Of a stretch of 22,330 bases of DNA, positions 15,067-22,330 are shown piece after piece. The DNA comes from JBBQTQ01 sp038213135 (GTDB taxonomy: Bacteria > Actinomycetota > Thermoleophilia > Gaiellales > Gaiellaceae). Below the pieces are notes generated by a model. The model did not search any database, was not told the origin of the DNA, and worked only from the letters and a program-made list of their open reading frames with translations. The stretch is from NCBI GenBank assembly GCA_038213135.1, contig JBBQTQ010000041.1, positions 1-22,330 of the forward strand, written 5' to 3'. The position numbers and the translations under genes are program-made. How positions within the stretch are numbered: the first letter of the stretch is position 1; every line of letters begins with the position of its first letter.

Positions 15067-17310
15067 CTAGTCTTCAGCGGCCGTTACGGCCGCTTTGGCC
15101 CGGCGTTTGCGCGGCGCCGGCTTCTTCTTCGCCCCATCGCCGTCCGCATCGGTCGTCGCGGCCTCCGGAGGCGGGGCGCCCGTCGCCCAGGGCTCGTCGA
15201 AGTCGACGCGCCACTTGCCCTCCTCGTTCTGGAGCATCTTCAGCTTCGCGTTGAAGCTGCGGCCGGAGCGGCCGCGGAAGCCCGTGACGGGCTTCTCGGT
15301 CCGACCGTTCGCCATCAGCTCCTTGGCAACGCTCGGCGGCAACGACTTCCCGGCCTTCTGCTTCCAGATCACGAAGCCGCAGCCCGGGTCGTCCTTCGAC
15401 CAGCAGGAGTAGCCCTTGCGGTTCTCGATCACGTCGCGGCCGCAGACGGGACAGGGCCCGAGGTTCGCGCGCTCGATCTTGACGCCCTTCAGCTTGTCGA
15501 GCTCGGCAACCGTCTCGGTGGTGAACTTGACGATGTCGTCCATGAACCGCTGCCGGCTGTCGGCGCCCTTCTCGATCAGGTCGAGGCGGTGCTCCCACTC
15601 GCCGGTCAGCTCGGGCGAGGTGAGCGGGTGCGGGCCGAGCAGGCCGATCACCTGGATCCCCTTCTCGGTCGCGTGCAGGGCGCGACCTTCGCGCTCGATG
15701 TACGCGACCTGGATCAGGCGCTCGATGATCGCCGCCCGAGTCGCCGGAGTGCCAATTCCGGACTCCTTCATCGCCTCGCGCAGGTTCTCGTCCTCGATGT
15801 CTTTGCCGGCGGCCTCCATCGCGGCCAGCAGCGACGCCTCCGAGAAGCGGCGTGGCGGCTGCGTTTCCTTGGCGAGGGCCTCGACGTTCCGCGTCTCGAC
15901 GGCCTCGCCGCTCTCGAGCCGCGGGAGGAGCTGGTCGCCGCCCGTGTCGTCGTCGGTCGCCTCGCCCTGGGCCTCCTCGCCATAAACGGACTTCCAGCCG
16001 GCCTCGATCAGGACGCGTCCGCTCGTCCGGAAGACGTGCTCCTTGACCGTCGTCTCGACGCGCGTCCGCTCGTAGACCGCCTCGGGATGGAAGATCGCGA
16101 GGAAGCGCTTGGCGACGAGGTCGTAGACCTTCTGCTCGTCCTCACCCCAGCCGGACGGGTCGACGTCGGAGCGGGTCGGGATGATCGCGTGGTGGTCGGT
16201 GACCTTCTCGTTGTTGACCACGCGACCGAGCGGGAGCTGGTCGAGCTCGAGCACGAACTGGGCCGCCTTCGCGTATTCGCGCTGCCCGCCGAGCAGCGCC
16301 ACGGTCGGCTTGATCTCCTCGATCAGGTCCGTGGAGAGGTAGCGCGAGCTCGTACGCGGGTAAGTGATCGCCTTGCGGTCCTCGTAGAGCTTTTGGGCGG
16401 CGCCGAGCGTGCGGCGAGCCGAGAAGCCGAACTCGGTGTTCGCGTGGCGCTGGAGCGTCGTCAGGTCGTAGAGCAGCTGCGCGGCCTCGCGCTCCTCCTT
16501 CTTCTCGAGCTTCGTGATCTCGCCCGGCTGCCCGCGGACGGCGTCGACCACGGCCTTCGCGTCCTCTTCCTTGGGCAGCCGCTTGCCGCCGAGATAACGA
16601 CCGCTGTAGAGCCGCTCGCCGCTCGCCGCGAAGCGAGCCTCGACAAGCCAGTACGGCTCGGGGACGAAGGCGCGGATCTCGAGCTCGCGGCGCGCGACGA
16701 GCGCGAGCGTGGGCGTCTGGACGCGACCGAGGGAGACGGCGCCGTCGAAGGCGGAGCGCAGGCGGATCGAGGCCGCGCGCGTCGCGTTCATGCCGACGAG
16801 CCAGTCGGCCTCGGAGCGCGAGCGGGCGGCCTCCTCGAGCGTCTGCATTTCGTCCCCCGGCCGGAGCCGGGCGAACGCATCCTGGATCGCCTTCTTCGTC
16901 ATCGAGTTCAGCCAGAGGCGCTCGACCGGCTTCTTCTTCTTCGCGGTCTCGTAGGTGTACGCGAAGATCAGCTCGCCCTCGCGGCCGGCGTCGCAAGCGT
17001 TCACAACGTGGTCGACGTCGTCACGTGCGACCAGCTTGTGGATCAGCTGGAGCTGTTTCTTCGACTTGGCGTCGCGCGGGCGGAGCTTGAAGGCGTCGGG
17101 AACGATCGGCAGGTCGGCCATTCGCCACTTCTTGAAGCGCTCGTCGTAGTCCTCGGGCTCGGAGAGCTCGACGAGGTGCCCCACGGCGTACGTGATGACG
17201 TGATCGTCGGATTCGAGGTAGCCCTCGTACTTCGCGAACTTGCCCGGCAGTGCGGCAGCGATGTCGCGAGCGACGGAGGGTTTCTCTGCGATTACGACGG
17301 TCTTGCCCAC
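15067..17310 (-). CDS. topB: DNA topoisomerase III-like type IA topoisomerase
   Basis: A 747-aa enzyme that relaxes negative supercoils and decatenates through a 5'-phosphotyrosine intermediate. The Toprim domain starts with VVIAEKPSVARDIA (E9) and includes NACDAGREGELIF (D107, E111). The catalytic segment AITYPRTSSRYLS places the active tyrosine at about 317 and the conserved Arg at 319. GIGTPATRAAIIERL is the family's central motif. The C-terminus has a Cys-containing zinc-like element, CPVCGRDVIE, then CWSKDDPGCG, a second core-binding segment, and a basic Lys/Arg/Ala/Pro tail. Shortness of the zinc region and the DAGREGE form favour TopB over TopA. The start is GTG or ATG at 17310 (translated MGKTVVIAEK). 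An overlapping plus-strand open frame of 768 codons is a shadow. Confidence 0.93.
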   Translation of the reverse strand: MGKTVVIAEKPSVARDIAAALPGKFAKYEGYLESDDHVITYAVGHLVELSEPEDYDERFKKWRMADLPIVPDAFKLRPRDAKSKKQLQLIHKLVARDDVDHVVNACDAGREGELIFAYTYETAKKKKPVERLWLNSMTKKAIQDAFARLRPGDEMQTLEEAARSRSEADWLVGMNATRAASIRLRSAFDGAVSLGRVQTPTLALVARRELEIRAFVPEPYWLVEARFAASGERLYSGRYLGGKRLPKEEDAKAVVDAVRGQPGEITKLEKKEEREAAQLLYDLTTLQRHANTEFGFSARRTLGAAQKLYEDRKAITYPRTSSRYLSTDLIEEIKPTVALLGGQREYAKAAQFVLELDQLPLGRVVNNEKVTDHHAIIPTRSDVDPSGWGEDEQKVYDLVAKRFLAIFHPEAVYERTRVETTVKEHVFRTSGRVLIEAGWKSVYGEEAQGEATDDDTGGDQLLPRLESGEAVETRNVEALAKETQPPRRFSEASLLAAMEAAGKDIEDENLREAMKESGIGTPATRAAIIERLIQVAYIEREGRALHATEKGIQVIGLLGPHPLTSPELTGEWEHRLDLIEKGADSRQRFMDDIVKFTTETVAELDKLKGVKIERANLGPCPVCGRDVIENRKGYSCWSKDDPGCGFVIWKQKAGKSLPPSVAKELMANGRTEKPVTGFRGRSGRSFNAKLKMLQNEEGKWRVDFDEPWATGAPPPEAATTDADGDGAKKKPAPRKRRAKAAVTAAED

Positions 17311-17363
17311 GAATTCACCTTAGCGGAGCCCTTCGCGGGCTCCTATTGGCCGATACTTGCGCG

Positions 17364-17981
17364 GTGAGAAACGTCACACCTTTCTATCTCTTCGCCGGTG
17401 GGATCAGCTTCCCTGTCATGTACGGCGCGTACCGCCTGCGGGTACGGGGGTTGGAGAACCTGCCGGCGGACGGCGGCTTCGTGCTCGCCGCGAATCACAA
17501 CTCCAGCTTCGATCCCTGGCCGCTCGGGATTCCGCTGTGGCCGACGCGGCAGCTCCACTTCATGGGCAAGTCGGAGCTGTTCAACCCGGTGCTCGCGCCG
17601 GTTCTTCGGGCGGGCGGCGCGTTCCCGGTGCGCCGCGGCGAGAAGGATTACGAGGCGATCGAGACTGCGGTGCGCCTGTGCCGGGAGGGTCGCATCGTCG
17701 CGATGTTCCCGGAGGGGACGCGGCGGGAGAAGGGGTTGCGCAAAAAGTTCGAGCACCGGCCCCGGACGGGATCGGCGCGGATCGCGCTCGAGGCCGGGGT
17801 GCCGCTGATGCCCGCGGCGCTCAAGGGAACCGACCGGCTCGCCCGGCTGGAGCGGCTGCACGTGTCGTACGGGAAGCCGATCGACGTGAGCGACCTGGCC
17901 GGGCTGGAGCCGAAAGACGCCGCCCAGGAGGCCACCGACCGGCTGATGGCGCGAATCTACGAATTGCATGCGGCGCTGTGA
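17364..17981 (+). CDS. 1-acyl-sn-glycerol-3-phosphate acyltransferase (PlsC-like)
   Basis: A 205-aa acyltransferase. Motif I NHNSSFD supplies H-x4-D with H45 and D50. Motif II is around FPVRRGEKDYEAI, and motif III is MFPEGTRREKGL (115-126). A C-terminal VPLMPAALKGTDRL block matches the family. It makes phosphatidic acid from lysophosphatidic acid at the membrane; relatives use other acyl acceptors. The start is GTG 17364, since upstream sequence in frame runs into the topoisomerase promoter region (54 bp between divergent starts). The protein is slightly short but complete. The downstream exonuclease gene follows after 121 bp. Confidence 0.88.
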   Translation: MRNVTPFYLFAGGISFPVMYGAYRLRVRGLENLPADGGFVLAANHNSSFDPWPLGIPLWPTRQLHFMGKSELFNPVLAPVLRAGGAFPVRRGEKDYEAIETAVRLCREGRIVAMFPEGTRREKGLRKKFEHRPRTGSARIALEAGVPLMPAALKGTDRLARLERLHVSYGKPIDVSDLAGLEPKDAAQEATDRLMARIYELHAAL

Positions 17982-18082
17982 GGCGTTCGCGCGTGACCGG
18001 GAAGTGCGTCTCTTGTTCCAGAGTTGGCACAGCGCCGTGCGCTTTCTCGGGGTACCGTCGACGGCGAGGGAAAGGGGTTCTT

Positions 18083-18101
18083 CCCCCACCCAGGGTGGGG
18101 G
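18083..18101 (+). promoter_or_regulatory. hairpin ending 1 nt before the exonuclease start codon
   Basis: CCCCCACC (18083-18090) pairs perfectly with GGTGGGGG (18094-18101) around CAG. The 3' arm is the only purine-rich, SD-like stretch close to ATG 18103 and would be hidden in the stem. AAAGGGG lies further upstream (about 18071-18077). It may be a translational control element or the upstream gene's terminator. Confidence 0.45.
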
Positions 18102-18102
18102 T

Positions 18103-18969
18103 ATGAGCGCCGCAGGGGTCGTCGAGGATGCTCGCCCACTGCTCGCGGTCGACGGGGACTCGTTCGCGCACCGGGCCTACCACGCGCTGCCGAAGACGAT
18201 TCGGCGGGCCGAGGGACGGCCGGCCGGAGCGATCTCCGGGTTCACCTCGATGCTGATCCGGCTCTGGCAGGCGGAGCAACCGCGAGCGGTCGTCGTGGCC
18301 TGGGACACGCTCGAGACGCCGACGTACCGGCACGACGCCTTCGACGCCTACCAATCGGGCCGAGTGTTCGACGCCGACCTGCTCGAGCAACTGGCGCTGC
18401 TGCCGCGGATGGTCGACGCGCTCGGCTTCGTCTGCGCGAAGGGGGGCGGGCACGAGGCGGACGACTACCTCGCCGCCGCGGCGAGAGCCGAGGAGAAGCG
18501 AGGTGGCCGCACGCTGGTCGCGACCTCCGACCGCGATGCCTTCCAGCTCGCCGGCGAGCACACGACGATCCTCCAGCCGGTGAAGGGCGTGAGCGAGATC
18601 GCGCGCATCGGGCCGGCGGCGGTGCGCGAGCGCTACGGGGTCGAGCCGGCGCAGGTGCCCGACTTCATCGCGCTTCGGGGCGATCCCTCCGACCGGCTGC
18701 CGGGCGCGAAAGGAGTCGGCCCGAAAACGGCCGCGTCCCTGCTCGCGGAGTACGGCTCTCTGGAGGCCATGCTCGAGGCAGGACGTTTCGCCGCCCAGGC
18801 GGAGGAACTTCGTCTCTACCGGCGAATAGCCACGTTAGACGCCTCCGCCCCTCTCCCCTCCCTTGCCGACCAATCCCCGACCTGGGCGGAGGCGTCCTCT
18901 CTCGCCGAGGCCTGGGGCATGAACGCCCTCGCCGGTCGCATCGAAGCGGTGGCCTCATCGACGCCCTAG
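18103..18969 (+). CDS. 5'-3' exonuclease / flap endonuclease-type nuclease (PolA N-terminal-like, stand-alone)
   Basis: A 288-aa nuclease homologous to the 5' nuclease domain of DNA polymerase I. LLAVDGDSFAHRAYHALPK opens the PIN-like fold. VVVAWDTLETPTYRHDAFDA corresponds to the FDAxxxTFRHE region. Metal-binding acidic groups are GGHEADDYLA (115-124) and ATSDRDAFQL (140-149). The helix-hairpin-helix is RGDPSDRLPGAKGVGPKTAA (192-211). No polymerase domain follows, so it is a free-standing enzyme that could remove RNA primers or flaps. It starts with ATG 18103, immediately after a hairpin. The next gene's homologous frame begins just before its stop codon. Confidence 0.9.
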   Translation: MSAAGVVEDARPLLAVDGDSFAHRAYHALPKTIRRAEGRPAGAISGFTSMLIRLWQAEQPRAVVVAWDTLETPTYRHDAFDAYQSGRVFDADLLEQLALLPRMVDALGFVCAKGGGHEADDYLAAAARAEEKRGGRTLVATSDRDAFQLAGEHTTILQPVKGVSEIARIGPAAVRERYGVEPAQVPDFIALRGDPSDRLPGAKGVGPKTAASLLAEYGSLEAMLEAGRFAAQAEELRLYRRIATLDASAPLPSLADQSPTWAEASSLAEAWGMNALAGRIEAVASSTP

Positions 18970-19805
18970 GGCAGCGGGCGCTCGCAGACCTCCACCCCAC
19001 CGGCTCGCATCCCGAGAACGGCGAGCGACTGCGCGTGCTCTTCGAGACGATGCAGATCGAGGAGGCGGGCGCCCCGGCCAGCATCGAGGCGGTGGAGCGC
19101 TGCCACGATCCGGACTACATCGCGGCGATTCGCGCGATCGACCGGCGGATGGCGGTGGACGGTGACACGCTCGCCTCTGAGACGACCTTCGAGGCGGCGA
19201 TGCTTGCTGCCGGTGCCGCGATCGCGGCGGTCCAGCTGGGCGGCTTCGCACTCGTTCGGCCGCCGGGCCACCATGCGCTGCCGGCCAGGGCGATGGGCTT
19301 CTGCTTCTTCGACAACGTTGCGATCGCAGCGCGCCACGCCCAGGTCGAGCTCGGGCTCGAGCGTGTGGCCATCGTCGACTGGGACGTACACCACGGCAAC
19401 GGGACGGAGGCGATCTTCTGGGACGATCCGAGCGTCCTCTTCGTCTCGCTCCACCAGTGGCCGTTCTATCCGGGGACAGGTGGGCCGGGCACGGGCAACG
19501 AGACGTCGATCAACGTGCCGCTCCCGCCCGGCTCCGGTGACGATGACTACGCGGCGGCCTTCGAACGAATCGTCGCACCGGCGGTCGGCGCCTTCGAGCC
19601 GGAGCTCGTGCTCGTCTCGGCCGGCTTCGACGCGCACGAGGCCGATCCGCTCGCCGAGATGAGAGTTACACGCGAGGGCTTCCGGGACCTCGCCCGCCGC
19701 AGCGCGGCGCTCGCGCCCCGGGTGGCCGCCGTCCTCGAGGGCGGCTACAACGTCGAGACGCTGCCGGGCCTCGTCCAGGCTGCACTCGACGGATTCGACG
19801 CCTGA
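18957..19805 (+). CDS. histone deacetylase-family (acetoin utilization/acetylpolyamine hydrolase) protein, start unresolved
   Basis: A class II HDAC-like zinc amidohydrolase. Visible are the HPENGERL N-terminal motif, RPPGHHALPARAMGFCFFDN with the active-site HH pair, VDWDVHHGNGTEAIF (zinc Asp/His), SAGFDAHEADPL (zinc Asp) and EGGYNVE. It probably removes acetyl groups from lysines or small amines in the cytoplasm. Conserved sequence in this frame reaches upstream of 18990, yet the first ATG/GTG/TTG in frame is GTG 19035, which would delete the HPE motif. The start given is therefore where homology-like sequence begins (an ATC codon), not a proven start. The frame overlaps the exonuclease stop, and a terminator follows the TGA. 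Confidence 0.82.
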   Translation: MDALGQRALADLHPTGSHPENGERLRVLFETMQIEEAGAPASIEAVERCHDPDYIAAIRAIDRRMAVDGDTLASETTFEAAMLAAGAAIAAVQLGGFALVRPPGHHALPARAMGFCFFDNVAIAARHAQVELGLERVAIVDWDVHHGNGTEAIFWDDPSVLFVSLHQWPFYPGTGGPGTGNETSINVPLPPGSGDDDYAAAFERIVAPAVGAFEPELVLVSAGFDAHEADPLAEMRVTREGFRDLARRSAALAPRVAAVLEGGYNVETLPGLVQAALDGFDA

Positions 19806-19810
19806 AACGA

Positions 19811-19836
19811 GATCGGCCCCCTTGCGGAGGCCGATC
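19811..19836 (+). terminator. rho-independent-type terminator after the deacetylase gene
   Basis: GATCGGCC (19811-19818) pairs with GGCCGATC (19829-19836), followed by GTTTG. The stem lies 5 bp after the deacetylase stop. The U-run is short. Confidence 0.65.
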
Positions 19837-19915
19837 GTTTGCCTGAGGAGCCACACCCTCGAGCCGGTCGAATCTTCTGGTCAAAGCATCGGCGCACGGA
19901 GGCCCGCGCGCATCC

Positions 19916-19949
19916 CCCGCGGTGGGTGATTCGCTTCGCCCGCCGCGGG
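19916..19949 (-). terminator. terminator hairpin abutting the response regulator stop
   Basis: CCCGCGGTGGG (19916-19926) against CCCGCCGCGGG (19939-19949): 11 positions with one imperfect pair around a 12-nt loop. It begins directly after the regulator's TGA (19952-19950) on the minus strand. No U-tract follows. Confidence 0.55.
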
Positions 19950-20594
19950 TCAGGCCCGGGCGCGGGCGAGCACGTCGATCGCCTCACGGCGCGACGAGAC
20001 CTCGAGCTTGCGCAAAAGGCTCTTCACGTGCGAGCGGACCGTGTGCTCGGAGATGTAGAGCCGTTTGGCGATCTCGTCCGTGCCGAGGTGCTCGTTCAGC
20101 AGGAGCAGCACCTCGACTTCACGAGCGCTGAGCGCCTCGGCGATCGAGTCGGGAACGCCTGCGTCCTCGCTGCCGCCCTCGCGCACGCGCTCGAGCAGGC
20201 GCCGGGCAACGGGCCCGGACAAGGCCGCCTCGCCCTTGACGACACCCTCGAGGAAGCCGGCGATCCGCTCCGGAGGCTCGCTCTTCAGGAGGTACCCCGC
20301 GGCCCCGCCGCGGATTGCGGCGAGCAGGTTGTCCTCCGTCCCCGACGCCGTGAGCACCACCACCTCGCAGGTGGGCGCGGCTTCGCGAACGCGGGGCAAG
20401 GCTGTGAGCCCGTCGACCCCGGGCATCGCCAGGTCGAGCAGGACGAGGTCGGGTTGGAGCTGACGCGCCCGCTCGACGGCCTCGGCTCCGTCCGCAGCCT
20501 CGCCGACCACGTCGAAGGAGCTTTGCTCCAGCAGGCTGCTGAGCGCGCTGCGAGTCAGCGGATGGTCGTCGACGACGAGCACGCGGATGCTCAT
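19950..20594 (-). CDS. NarL/FixJ-type response regulator (receiver + LuxR HTH)
   Basis: A 214-aa two-component regulator. The receiver domain occupies about 1-120, with acidic pair VVDDH (D9-D10), phospho-acceptor D54 in LVLLDLAMPG, T82 in VVLTASG and K104 in YLLKSEP. The C-terminal GerE HTH (about 148-210) is ALSAREVEVLLLLNEHLGTD followed by EIAKRLYISEHTVRSHVKSL. It starts with ATG 20594 preceded by AAGGGCGGT. It diverges from its likely partner histidine kinase (start 20637) across 42 bp containing a dyad, a typical arrangement for autoregulation. The target genes are unknown. Confidence 0.93.
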   Translation of the reverse strand: MSIRVLVVDDHPLTRSALSSLLEQSSFDVVGEAADGAEAVERARQLQPDLVLLDLAMPGVDGLTALPRVREAAPTCEVVVLTASGTEDNLLAAIRGGAAGYLLKSEPPERIAGFLEGVVKGEAALSGPVARRLLERVREGGSEDAGVPDSIAEALSAREVEVLLLLNEHLGTDEIAKRLYISEHTVRSHVKSLLRKLEVSSRREAIDVLARARA

Positions 20595-20600
20595 ACCGCC

Positions 20601-20630
20601 CTTATCGGCAGACCGGTGCCTGCCGACAAG
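20601..20630. promoter_or_regulatory. dyad in the 42-bp divergent promoter of the two-component pair
   Basis: CTTATCGGCAG (20601-20611) and CTGCCGACAAG (20620-20630) pair at 10 of 11 positions around ACCGGTGC. The core TCGGCAG/CTGCCGA is perfect. Its position between the divergent regulator and kinase starts suggests an operator bound by the LuxR-type regulator. Confidence 0.5.
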
Positions 20631-20636
20631 AGACGT

Positions 20637-22007
20637 ATGCGCGTGTCGCAGCCAACCGCCTATCTGACTTGGATTCGCGACGAGGTTCTGCTCATCGCCG
20701 TGCTCGCGGGCGGTGTCGCCGCGTTCGGGCTGGGCCATGCCCGCAGCGTGTACTCGCTGCCGCAGGCCCATCTCGTCGTGACGACCGCGGTGATGGTCAC
20801 GGGTGCGATGGTCGCGGTGCTCGCGGGCGTTCGCTATTCGGTCGACACGAGACGGCTCAACGCGCTCCTGGCAGGCGGCTTCCTCGTCGCCGCGGCGACG
20901 ACGCTCTGGTTCGAGCTCGGGCCCGTCCTCGGCGGCGCCGCGCTGGGCAGGGCTGAGGGCTGGACCGGCGTTGCCGGGCGGCTGCTCGCCGCGGCGGTGA
21001 TCGCGGTCGCACCCTTCGCCCGGGGGCGCGTCGGCGCTCGTGGCGCTGTCATGACGATCGCAGGTCTCCTGCTCTTGCTGCTCGCCGTCTGGTTCGGCTG
21101 CCGGACGCTCGGCACGCACCTTCCTGGACTCACGCCCGGGGAGAGCCATGATCCGCAGCTGCTGACCGTGGCGCTCGGCCTGCAGGCGCTGCTGAGCCTC
21201 GTGGCGCTCATCGGCTTCGGCCTCCGTTATCGCAGAGATGGCGAGGATCTCGACCGCTGGCTCGCCTTCGCGGCCACGCTCGCCCTCTTCGCGGAGCTGC
21301 AGTACGTCTTGACGCCGTTGCTCTCGCCGGATCGGTTCTCGCTCGGCGATCTCCTGCGCGTCCTCTCGTACACCGTCCTGCTCGTGGGTGTCTCCCAGGC
21401 GATCCGCAGCTCCGAGTTCGGGCGCGCGGTGGCCGACGAACGCGCGCGGGTCGCGCGCGAGATTCACGACGGCCTCGCGCAGTACCTCTTCGCGGTCTCG
21501 ACCCAAGCCAGCCTGCTCGAGCAGGGCGCACCCCCGGAGAAGGTCCTGCCGCGCCTCAAGGAGGCGGCGCTCGCCGCCCAGCAGGAGGCGCGGTTCGCGG
21601 TGCTCGCCCTCTCCTCCGCCGGTGGCACTGCGCCGTTCGACGCGGCCCTGCGCCGCTACGTCGAGTTCCTGACGGCCGACGGCCAGCTCGAGGTCGACGT
21701 GGAGATCGCCGCCGACGTCGAGCTCGGGCCCGACGAGCAGATCGAGGTCTTTCGCATCGTCCAGGAGGGTCTCGCGAACGTGCGCCGGCACGCACAGGCG
21801 CGCCGGGCGGAGGTGCGGATCGGGGAGGAGGGCGGGGTCCGTCGCGTGACGATCCGCGACGACGGACGCGGCCTGGAGGACGAGAAAGAGGCCGGCGGCC
21901 AGGGCCTGCGGAACATCCGCGCACGAACGGCCGCGATCGGTGGGGCGTTCAGGCTCTCGTCGCCACCCGGCCGGGGAACGGCTCTCGAAGTAACTCTGCG
22001 CGCCTGA
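20637..22007 (+). CDS. membrane sensor histidine kinase, NarX/DesK-type (HisKA_3 + HATPase)
   Basis: A 456-aa kinase. Eight hydrophobic segments fill residues 15-255 with little extracytoplasmic sequence, so it probably senses a membrane or intramembrane cue. The HisKA_3 dimerisation segment RARVAREIHDGLAQYLFAVS puts the phospho-accepting His at 277. The ATPase domain has N-box QEGLANVRRHAQA, G1 IRDDGRGL and G2 GQGLRNIRARTAAIGG. It starts with ATG 20637, since the upstream open frame runs antisense through the divergent regulator. It almost certainly phosphorylates the adjacent NarL-type regulator. The membrane region is not a named sensor family that I can identify. Confidence 0.92.
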   Translation: MRVSQPTAYLTWIRDEVLLIAVLAGGVAAFGLGHARSVYSLPQAHLVVTTAVMVTGAMVAVLAGVRYSVDTRRLNALLAGGFLVAAATTLWFELGPVLGGAALGRAEGWTGVAGRLLAAAVIAVAPFARGRVGARGAVMTIAGLLLLLLAVWFGCRTLGTHLPGLTPGESHDPQLLTVALGLQALLSLVALIGFGLRYRRDGEDLDRWLAFAATLALFAELQYVLTPLLSPDRFSLGDLLRVLSYTVLLVGVSQAIRSSEFGRAVADERARVAREIHDGLAQYLFAVSTQASLLEQGAPPEKVLPRLKEAALAAQQEARFAVLALSSAGGTAPFDAALRRYVEFLTADGQLEVDVEIAADVELGPDEQIEVFRIVQEGLANVRRHAQARRAEVRIGEEGGVRRVTIRDDGRGLEDEKEAGGQGLRNIRARTAAIGGAFRLSSPPGRGTALEVTLRA

Positions 22008-22018
22008 GGGTCAGCTCG

Positions 22019-22038
22019 CAGCGAGGTCTTGCTCGCTG
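22019..22038 (+). terminator. weak hairpin after the histidine kinase gene
   Basis: CAGCGAG (22019-22025) pairs with CTCGCTG (22032-22038) around GTCTTG, 11 bp after the kinase stop. No U-run follows. Confidence 0.4.
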
Positions 22039-22064
22039 TAGCAGGCCTGTTAGGGCCGGATTCT
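22038..22064. repeat. degraded second copy of the rnpB 3' end
   Basis: GTAGCAGGCCTGT at 22038-22050 is repeated exactly at 22141-22153, the RNase P RNA 3' terminus. The following bases TAGGGCCGGATTCT match AAGCCGGATTCT of the RNA apart from a short insertion and one substitution. The two copies lie 103 bp apart in the same orientation, with the rnpB terminator between them. Confidence 0.65.
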
Positions 22065-22111
22065 TCATTTCGAGCGAAAGTGATCTGGCGAGTTGCTGCT
22101 GCCTCAAGATA

Positions 22112-22139
22112 GAGAAGCCCCGCCTGAGCGGGGCTTCTC
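22112..22139 (-). terminator. rho-independent terminator of rnpB
   Basis: GAGAAGCCCCGC and GCGGGGCTTCTC form a perfect 12-bp stem with a 4-nt loop, immediately downstream of the RNase P RNA 3' end on the minus strand. It is followed by TATCTT. Confidence 0.8.
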
Positions 22140-22140
22140 G

Positions 22141-22330
22141 GTAGCAGGCCTGTAAGCCGGATTCTGTCGAGGGTGACCATCCCTCTAGGCCATCGGTCTC
22201 CCGGTGGCTCGAGCGGCGTACCCGGCTCCTCGGCGGGCTGCGTCAGCGGAGCCTGTGTCGCCTTGCACCGGACGGGGTTTGGCTAGCCACCGTGTCGCCA
22301 CGGCGCTGGTGGGCTCTGACCCCACCGTTT
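22141..22330 (-). ncRNA. rnpB: RNase P RNA (class A), 3' part, truncated by window edge
   Basis: The minus strand carries hallmarks of bacterial RNase P RNA: GGGGTCAGAGCCCACCAGC near 22325-22305, TGCAAGGCGACACAGG (the reverse of 22254-22269), and the 3'-terminal GACAGAATCCGGCTTACAGG ending near 22145. It is the catalytic RNA that removes 5' leaders from precursor tRNAs with RnpA. About 190 nt of the 3' part are present; the 5' part lies beyond the right edge. The exact 3' end is uncertain by a few bases. A strong terminator follows. Confidence 0.92.

Noticed and set aside
15077..15093. GCGGCCG-TTA-CGGCCGC inverted repeat near the topoisomerase end as a terminator
   Set aside because: It lies inside the coding sequence and has no U-tract after it.
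15061..17367. 768-codon plus-strand open frame opposite the topoisomerase
   Set aside because: Low-complexity Leu/Arg/Asp/Val composition of a GC-rich antisense shadow; the opposite strand has an unmistakable topoisomerase III.
18940..18969. Programmed frameshift fusing exonuclease and deacetylase
   Set aside because: No slippery heptamer of the X-XXY-YYZ type is present before the TAG and both products match separate families of normal length.

Overview
The window is high-GC, gene-dense bacterial DNA with many GTG/TTG starts and short GTGA/TGATG overlaps. Gene content (primary-type sigma factor, several LuxR-type regulators, UbiE-like methyltransferase, TopB) and codon use suggest an actinobacterium, most likely Thermoleophilia-like (Gaiellales/Solirubrobacterales). 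That placement is an inference from style; no ribosomal marker is present.

Layout. (1) 1-2.5 kb: a minus-strand group (UbiE-like methyltransferase, UbiA-like membrane protein, truncated coiled-coil protein) diverges from two small plus-strand hypothetical genes. (2) 2.43-2.92 kb, minus: a thioredoxin-fold peroxiredoxin-like gene with an in-frame TGA exactly where the family has the first Cys of its CxxC motif. A 7-bp stem-loop follows with geometry that fits a bacterial SECIS element, so I read it as a selenoprotein that ordinary gene calling would truncate. (3) 3.0-7.9 kb: a regulatory block made of a stand-alone LuxR HTH protein, an 877-aa ATP-binding LuxR (LAL/MalT-like) regulator, a membrane HD-GYP protein, a 20-codon micro-ORF with a strong ribosome binding site, and another small LuxR protein. 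Much of it has visibly lower GC than its surroundings. (4) 7.9-13.6 kb, minus: a complete five-gene peptide/nickel-type ABC importer operon in the order binding protein, two permeases, two ATPases. A large hairpin sits over the first permease start. (5) 13.7-17.3 kb, minus: primary-type sigma factor and topoisomerase III. (6) 17.36-19.8 kb, plus: acyltransferase, 5'-3' exonuclease, HDAC-family deacetylase. (7) 19.95-22.0 kb: a divergently transcribed NarL-type response regulator and histidine kinase sharing a 42-bp promoter region with a dyad. (8) The right edge holds the 3' part of RNase P RNA (minus) with its terminator and, about 100 bp beyond, a degraded second copy of the RNA's 3' end.

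The most notable item is the predicted selenoprotein with its SECIS-like hairpin. Next are the micro-ORF within the LuxR/HD-GYP block, the hairpin covering the dppB-like start, and the duplicated rnpB 3' end. No CRISPR array, transposase, integrase or tRNA gene was found. No gene-free stretch exceeds 300 bases.
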